64,000 bases of DNA, from the NCBI GenBank assembly GCA_033977485.1, contig CM066984.1, forward strand, positions 108,657,691 to 108,721,690, written 5' to 3'. The DNA comes from Hydrangea macrophylla (lineage: Eukaryota > Streptophyta > Magnoliopsida > Cornales > Hydrangeaceae). Under the pieces are notes generated by a model, which was not told the origin of the DNA, searched no databases, and was given only the letters and a program-made list of their open reading frames with translations. The translations under genes were made by a program, and so were the position numbers. This document shows, piece after piece, positions 57,834 to 64,000 of the stretch (position 1 is the stretch's first letter; each line of letters starts with the position of its first letter).

Positions 57834-58742
57834 GGTCCGTTTGGTTCATGGATTCTTAGGGTGGATTTTGATTCCACCCGAAGATTACTAGTAATCTTAA
57901 AATATATCTTTGTTTGGTTCATGGAATATTTAATGAATTGTGGCTCCCATTGGATTTAGAATTCACCCAAAGGTGGAAAATAGGGTGAATTTTAAATCCT
58001 AGCTTGGAGGTGGTATTCCTAAGGATTACTGGGGTTTTGATTTACTAATTTCACAATGCCTAAACTAGCCTTTATTAGACTATTAAACAAACAAATAATG
58101 TGATCAGAAGAAATTTATGATTATAACTATTATTATTTTATAAAATGGAGAGATTGGTAGATGAGATTGTTTATGATGATTTCTTATGCTTGAAACATTA
58201 TATTTGATGTTAATTTAATGACTGAATTCAAATTTTGGTTGCTAAATGTTAATGATTGAAAAGTTTATATGATATTACAATAACTACATATTTGGCATAT
58301 TGTGATTTGTACGTTAGACCTATGCATGTTTTATGCTTAAAAATATAATGTATCTTTTGTTATTATTCAAATATATTTTAACTACATGTAATAGTTTAGA
58401 CTCGTGTTCATGTCTTAATTGCTCTATTTATCTCATTTTTTATGTGTCATTGATTTTTAGATTTATACCATTATTTTTTTTAATCACCCTCCATTTTTAG
58501 AGGGTTGACAATTTGATTTTAAGTCTTGCATTATTTTAGCCTTCAAGGGTAGCTTAGGTATTTAACAATATTTTCATTTCATTTTCCTTGACCCAACCAA
58601 ACACTGGGTTCTAAATCCAGCTAGAATTCTATTGGTGAACCAAACATTCTGCAGGGATTCAGATTCTTGGTAAAGTGATTACTGGTATTATGATTCCTAG
58701 TAATCAGAATCCACCTAAAATAATCTGTAAACCAAACGGGCC
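57834..58742. mobile_element. MITE or non-autonomous DNA transposon, about 0.9 kb
   Basis: The ends GGTCCGTTTGGTTCATGGATT and AATAATCTGTAAACCAAACGGGCC form imperfect inverted repeats that extend about 60 bp (GGTGGATTTTGATT against AATCAGAATCCACC, and GATTACTAGTAATC against GATTCCTAGTAATC). TAC may be a 3-bp duplication. There is no coding region. Confidence 0.75.
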
Positions 58743-58754
58743 ATACAAGAAAAT

Positions 58755-59100
58755 AGGCTTTTCTTGGCGGTTATTTTTTGGCACTAGAAAAACTGTCGAG
58801 AAAGATTGTTTTTCTCGACGGTTCAAAACAGTGGTAAAAATAGTGCCAGAAAAACGTGGTTTTCTCGGCGATATTTACGACGCCCTGTAAACTGCCGGAA
58901 AAAGTGATTTTTTACGACGTTTATTGCGACAGTATTGTTACTGTAGTAAAAAGTTGATTTTTTCCGACACTTCTTACGGCAGAATGTGAAGAGCCGGGAA
59001 AAAGTCATTTTTTATGGCACTTTTTACGACAGTTTAGCAAGAGCCAGGAAAAAGAGATTTTTTTCCACAGTTTTTCCGGCGGTAGTGCTCCCGCCGTAAT
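58755..59100. repeat. CACTA subterminal repeats
   Basis: About ten variants of a short unit like TTTTTCTCGACGGTT, TTTTTACGACG, CTTACGGCAG and TTTTCCGGCGG, in both orientations. This pattern is typical of TNPA-binding subterminal regions of CACTA elements. Confidence 0.75.
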
Positions 59101-60021
59101 AAATTCATCTTGCTATTCTCGCACATAGTTTTTTTTTTCCCCCGAATATTAGGGGTTGTTTGGAACTATTTAAAATAGGATGCGGTTCCATTTAAAGCTA
59201 ACTTGTATTTCATTTTTGTGAAAACCAAATTAAGTTATGTTTGTTCTTCAATGATAATAATTAGTAAAAAAAATAGTTAATGTTTGTTCAACCAAAAAAA
59301 AAATCAGTTGAATTAAGAGAATTCGATCTTAGACTAGGCACACACACGTACATGTGCACGAGATTAATGTTCACGAAACACATGAATTTATAGTATCACG
59401 CGGCTTACTTGAAAACCACAAAATATATGGTTCCTTGCTTTTTTAAAACATCCCCCTAATTTGTCAGCATCAGTGCAACAACCACGAGTTAATAGAAGAG
59501 ACTTTTTAAAACAAATTGTTAAATTGTACGAAAATTAAATTAGTTTGATTTATATTTCCTAATTGAATATGTGGATGTTATCTTTTTATCTGTTAGTCGG
59601 CTATCTATAGTCCATAAAAAAAAACACTTTAATTACTAAGGAATAATTATATTGTTCAACTAATTTGGATTTTTTTGGGTCTAAACTAATTAATATGGAC
59701 TTGAAAATTAGCTTAGTGGACGACACAATTAATTGGGATATACATATCATGTAGATCTACGCACTACATAAATCAAACAATTAGAATCAATACAAATTAA
59801 ATAAGTATTCAAAATGTTTAAGGTTAAAAAAAGAAAGGGAAAAAAAAACCAAACAATCATACAAACCCCAAACGTTTAAACGGCAAAAAAAAAAAAAAAA
59901 AAGCATTTAAAGGGAATAATGTTATGATTCAAAATTTTAATCCCAAATTTAGTTTTTCAAATACTTTGTCAATTGTACTACATGCTGTGATACGAATGGT
60001 CACACATTACATGGTACAATT
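59101..60021. other. CACTA interior without genes
   Basis: AT-rich, with A runs at about 59883-59902. I see no coding sequence. Confidence 0.5.
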
Positions 60022-60032
60022 AACAACGTATT

Positions 60033-60190
60033 GTGGCTTGATGGCAAGGCCTCTGGGTGTTATACCCATAGGTCTTAAATTTGAATCTCATGGGGGTGGC
60101 CACATGTGATTCACCCGGATGCCCTAACCTCGTGGGATTAGTCAAGGAGCACGCAAGTTGGCCTGAACACCCACAGTTATAAAAAAAAAA
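60033..60190 (+). mobile_element. tRNA-derived SINE, plus strand
   Basis: Imperfect 11-base duplications AACAACGTATT (60022-60032) and AACAACGCATT (60191-60201). The head GTGGCTTGATGGCAAGGCC is A-box-like, TTTGAATCTC is B-box-like, then GGGATTAGTCAAGGAGCACGC and GGCCTGAACACC, and a poly-A tail. Same family as 49927-50137 but more diverged. Confidence 0.85.
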
Positions 60191-60332
60191 AACAACGCAT
60201 TCCAGAACCAAATTTAGAATTCAAAATTGAAAAACACAGAATTACTGATTAAAGGTGGTCCCACTACCATACAACATAGCTAGGTTAAAAACCACATTTG
60301 AGATACAAAATTTATTAAGCATATAAATATTA

Positions 60333-60584
60333 CTCCCTCCGTCCCATTTTGTGAGTCCTGTGTTCCATTTTTGGATGTCCCAAAATTAGTGTCCACTTTT
60401 TTAATTTGGCATATAATTTTTACTTATTTTCCAAAACAACCCTTCATTGAAATCTACACCGAGACAAAACTAAAAAAGTTGTTATAATAATTAGGGACAA
60501 TTGTGAAAAGTATGTGTAGATTCTTCTTGTCCCTTTAATAAGTTGAGTTCCAAAAGATGGACTCACAAAATAGAACGTAGGGAG
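60333..60584. mobile_element. Stowaway MITE
   Basis: TIRs CTCCCTCCGTCCCATTTTGTG and CACAAAATAGAACGTAGGGAG with TA duplications at 60331-60332 and 60585-60586; 252 bp. A standard plant Tc1/mariner MITE. Confidence 0.93.
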
Positions 60585-60586
60585 TA

Positions 60587-62591
60587 CTTAATTATTTGCG
60601 CCACCACTCTCGCACAAAACCGAAATATATATATATATATACATTGTGCGAAAAAAAGGTCTCCCGCCAAACCGCCAAAATGCAATTCCAAAACACCCAT
60701 CAGTTTTGGATTTTGGATAAACCAAAACAAAATATTTTTTTTGAGATGGGTGTTTTAGATAGGTTTTCTCTCTCCTATTTTTACTCACGTAATCAGTTTC
60801 CTTAGTCTTCCAATCTCTCTCACTTTCTCTCACGATCGATTCAGTCGGCAACTCAGCAAGTACCATTCTGAGTTATTATTGAAGCATCGATCTGGTCATT
60901 ATTATTGAAGCATCGATCTGGTCATTATTATTGAAGCATCATCTGATCGATCTGAGTTAATATTGAAGCAACCATCACTTGCTCTCTCTCACCTGATTGT
61001 TGGCCTCCATCGATCAAGCATCGATCTGCTCTACCACTGATCAGTAAGTACCATTCTTATATGGCAATTCCACGTATGCACATAGATTGCATTACCATTG
61101 TATTTTTTTATATATGTTCCTTAATTGAATCTGAACATGTTGAGCCTGTGATACCATAAATTGAAGGGATTTATGTGTGGTTCATACAAGTGGGTACAAG
61201 TCTTACCTATCCAAAAAAGATATAAAAAAAAGGAAAAAAAAAAAAGAAAAAGAAAAATGGGTACAAGTCTTTTAGAAATCATAGTGTTTTGGTTGTTGGA
61301 AGTTAGTTTGGGCATTTGTAGGCATAGTGTTCAATCTGGGTATCCATCAATTCTAAGGGTTTTGTTGAACCATATCATTTTTGACATTGGTACGAATAGC
61401 ATAGGAATAGCCCTGTAATTTTTTTTTTGCTCTGTTGCTCTTTTTAATTGATGAGATTTCAAACTTTAGAATTTGTTTAATTTGTCTTTCTTTTGAATCA
61501 ATTTTAACTTTCTGAGGTAGACCTTAGATTTTTGTTCCTTTTCTTCCCTTAATTTTCTCCCAAGGAGCAACATTTTCTCTTCATTTCTTTCCACTTTGGA
61601 GCAAAATTATTTGATTCCTATAAATTCCAATTTTATAGACTAAAGCTATTTGGGAATTGTGAGATTTAAATTTAGTTTTTGTTTTTACTTTCTGGCCTCA
61701 ATTCTATTCAGAAATCAACACTTTTCTAACCATCCAGGGTAGTGTCATTTTGATATCAAGTACTAATTTTGGTCTGCTGTGGTTACCAATATGGTTTCCA
61801 ATCTTAGTAACCCCTACCTATGCCTTTACACTCCGTTTGGTATGATTCTAAAATAGAATAGAATTGAATTGGAGAGAATAGAAAAGAAATGAATGCTGTG
61901 GTTGCCAAGTTTTATATTCCCTGCTTTTTACATAATGGTAGTATGAGATTTTTGGATTGTTTAGTGTATTGAATGAGTCGGAGTAAATACATAAAGTTTG
62001 GGTTCTGCAATTTTGGGTGTAGGTTAAGAGTAATTTGTAGTTCTTATGTATTATTTGACTACTGAGACTTAGGATTAGGTAGAGAAGGCGCCACCACACG
62101 CACATTAATCGGTGTATTGTGATTTATTAGCTCACAAATAGTTTACCTGCTAATCTAAGACAGACTAAAAAGTGAGAGTGTGTACCAAATCTTTAAATTT
62201 TTTTTTTTAAAAGTGAAAATAAAATATGTAGAATAAAAAGTAGAGGAAAAGAACAATCAAATAATGATGTAAAACACATTCAATAATATTTATACATGCT
62301 AGAGAGCAAAATATACTCTTGTAAATATTACAAATTCGAACATAATTACCTTACCCTATAAAGCCTCTTTGAAAAAAATTAGAATGTTTGTCTTTACTTT
62401 TTATTTCCTTGTCTTCTTGACTTAAAATTGAGACTTCTAAAGAGTTTCATTGGCTGAACTAAATCACAATCAAAGATGCGTAAAAGAGTATGCCCTTTAA
62501 ATGCTTTTTACTTGATAAATGAAGTTGTATAATTGATCATATTTGTTGAACTTTTTACTTTCAAATTTTGACTGTTTCATTGAGATTGAAT
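60587..62591. other. CACTA 5' leader region, no gene seen
   Basis: Contains (TA)n at about 60625-60641, a 26-bp tandem repeat (60871-60945, unit with GAAGCATCGATCTGGTCA, about 2.7 copies), a CT-rich leader and a donor-like CAGTAAGTACC at 61042-61052 that could start the transposase gene's first intron. No coding frame is supported. Confidence 0.45.
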
Positions 62592-62966
62592 ATGGATAAG
62601 AGTTGGATTAAAATAGACAACAGGGTGTCTTCAGCATATATGCAAGGGGCAAAAACCTTTATTGAGTTTGCCTATGCTAATAAACATCCTAGTGTCGAAA
62701 TCAAGTGTCCTTGTAAGCATTGTCGCAATAGCATAAACCAGAGAAACAAGGATGTCTATGAGCACATAATTATGCATGGATTTCTAGAAACTTACACTAA
62801 GTGGGTTTATCATGGCGAATCTACAACATACTCACAACTTGTCAGTGATGAAACAGAAGTAAATGAATGGCATGGAAGGGATATTATGCATGATCTCGTG
62901 AATGAGGCATTAGGAATTCCAAGCATAGATAGTAGCCTAGATCATAATGAGCCAAATGGGCACTAA
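62592..62966 (+). CDS. CACTA transposase-associated domain protein (TNP2 N-terminal part)
   Basis: About 124 residues from the ATG at 62592. MDKSWIKIDNRVSSAYMQG, then FIEFAYANKH, then IKCPCKHCRN, YEHIIMHGF and YTKWVYHGE match the transposase-associated domain (PF13963). This domain begins En/Spm TNP2 transposases and has a conserved CPC..C zinc-binding pattern. The frame ends at a TAA at 62964-62966, after a helical stretch (HDLVNEALGIPS). In full elements the DDE transposase follows; it is not seen here. The protein is therefore either a first exon whose continuation was deleted or a truncated product. Confidence 0.85.
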   Translation: MDKSWIKIDNRVSSAYMQGAKTFIEFAYANKHPSVEIKCPCKHCRNSINQRNKDVYEHIIMHGFLETYTKWVYHGESTTYSQLVSDETEVNEWHGRDIMHDLVNEALGIPSIDSSLDHNEPNGH

Positions 62967-63241
62967 AATATTTTAATTGTTGAAAGTCGTTTCCCTTCCT
63001 CTATTCATGTATTACAATTATATTTTAAAAAGATTATTTGTTAATATTATTTACGCATGAAGGAAAATGCAAGGGAAAACACGAGGGAACTAGTTCTTTT
63101 TTTTTCGTTCCCTTTTCTTTTCCTCGCAAAATCTATGAACCGCAAAGTGGCTTTAAGAATTTAAGCAGAAAAATGCATTCTTATTTGTTACTTATATTAA
63201 TGTATATGAGGAGACAAAATAAAACATATAAGATTTATGGT
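62967..63241. other. Non-coding gap between the CACTA gene parts
   Basis: AT-rich sequence. The place where the TNP2 core would be expected holds only about 275 bp, with nothing recognisable. Confidence 0.5.
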
Positions 63242-63750
63242 TGAAAACACACACAAAGAAGGATGGGACACTTGTTGATGAGGTTGTAGCAACGAAAAAG
63301 GCGTAGATGTATATTTAGTTTAGACCAGTATTAATGTTGTGTATATTATAATATTTTTCATGCATTTAAGAATTTACCAAGTTAATGTATTATAATAGGC
63401 AAGTGTTGAAGAAATTAAGACTAAGTCAACTACCTCCAGAGTCTGTAAAATCATTGGAAATTCGTAATCAAATATTTTTATGATGTGTTAGGCCCAGACT
63501 CGCATGGTCGTGCGAGAGTGTATGGTAGTGGACCATCTCCAACTGAAGTACAAGATAGGCAAGAATGTGAAAGAGTGCAAGTTCAATTTACCGATGAGGT
63601 TAGACAAGAATGGGAGGATGGGTTGTTAAAAAACACTTGAACAAAGGTTTGCTAATGTGGAGGCCACACTTGAAATAATTCGCACCCATTTCACAAGTTC
63701 TCAATCAGGTGCATCATCTGTTGCTCCTACTGTAGCTTCAGGATCATAGT
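63242..63750 (+). pseudogene. Transposase_24-like (TNP1/Ptta-type) relic
   Basis: An exon-like frame at 63242-63304 (THTKKDGTLVDEVVATKKA, then stop) and a second at about 63488-63640 (LGPDSHGRVRVYGSGPSPT) match conserved parts of plant En/Spm Transposase_24-type proteins (PF03004). The second frame meets a stop near 63640. The C-terminal stretch (LEQRFANVEATLEIIRTHF) then continues one base out of register to a TAG at about 63750. The lost base register lies at an A run near 63629. This is a broken second CACTA gene. Confidence 0.6.
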
Positions 63751-64000
63751 AGGTGAATAATGCACACAATATTTACCTAAATGTTAAATACTAATGTTAT
63801 TACACTGAGTGAGTATATTGCTTGTGGCATTAACTTGTCATTAATGTGTAGGATCTCAAATCATCTAGGTCACAACAAAGATTCTCACAAGTATCTCCTT
63901 CGCAACCCCAACTACCACAGGCTATTATAGTGCCTTCATCACACCTTCTCAATCCATCTCACGTGGTGAGCAATTTTAAAAATATATGTACAAAGTTTTT

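Larger units (their letters stand above)
58742..64000 (+). mobile_element. CACTA (En/Spm) transposon, 5' part
   Basis: The left end reads CATACAAGAAAATAGGC, one base short of the common plant CACTA terminus CACTACAAGAAAA. It is followed by about 350 bp of short subterminal repeats. A transposase-associated domain gene (62592) and a Transposase_24-like relic (63242-63750) follow. The right end is outside the window. The DDE transposase (TNP2 core) expected between the two is missing, so this copy appears internally deleted. It carries later inserts: a SINE (60033) and a Stowaway (60333). Confidence 0.7.

Noticed and set aside
1..64000. CRISPR arrays, operons or ribosome binding sites
   Set aside because: The window is plant nuclear DNA; regularly spaced short repeats found here are LTR palindromes or microsatellites.

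Overview
This window is nuclear DNA of a flowering plant, almost certainly a eudicot. It is AT-rich, has introns with GT..AG borders, plant-type Ty1-copia, Ty3-gypsy, PIF/Harbinger, CACTA, Mutator-like, Stowaway and SINE elements, a resistance-gene (NLR) relic and DUF241 genes, a family of land plants. I cannot fix the species. Most of the 64 kb is transposable element. Only three short host gene loci stand out: an NLR pseudogene at 8.2-10.6 kb and two intact DUF241 genes at 13.4-14.3 and 47.1-48.0 kb. A third DUF241 relic lies at 55.6-56.0 kb.

Layout. 1-5029: 3' part of a chromodomain gypsy element with its 3' LTR. 5030-8198: interior and 5' LTR of a minus-strand LTR element that cut off the front of the NLR gene. 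8199-10627: NLR leucine-rich repeat remnant, also split by a 1051-bp solo LTR and closed early by a TGA. 12-18.6 kb: DUF241 gene block A. 19345-21771: young non-coding LTR element on the minus strand. 22885-28376: complete PIF/Harbinger element with an intact three-exon transposase. 28778-34811: decayed minus-strand copia element. 35.0-57.7 kb: block B, a diverged duplicate of block A. Block B is swollen by a three-level nest (36737-46387: a minus-strand copia-type element, holding a near-intact copia, holding a gypsy solo LTR), a Mutator-like foldback (48900-49454), a SINE, and a non-coding LTR element (51171-55395). 57834-58742: MITE. 58742-end: 5' part of a deleted CACTA element carrying a SINE and a Stowaway.

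Element boundaries were set by matching LTR or TIR ends plus target-site duplications read from the sequence: AATTG, TTATA, AAGTG, CATTA, CCTTA, CTTGT, ACAGT, and TA or TTA for the DNA elements.

The most interesting signal is in the copia group. The copia copies and the non-coding element at 51-55 kb have no TGG-type tRNA primer site after the 5' LTR. They carry TTTAAGA(C/T)G there. It is complementary, with compensating changes between families, to a short block (CGTCTTAAA) in the 3' part of the LTR, and that block is conserved between LTRs that otherwise look unrelated. Both families also share about 500 bp of non-coding sequence before the polypurine tract. This suggests a shared cis-acting RNA module, possibly for self-primed reverse transcription, that would let the non-coding element be mobilised in trans. 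A second oddity is the outer element at 36737-46387: its 5' LTR is replaced by a 28-bp inverted copy of its LTR end, yet it has a clean target-site duplication.
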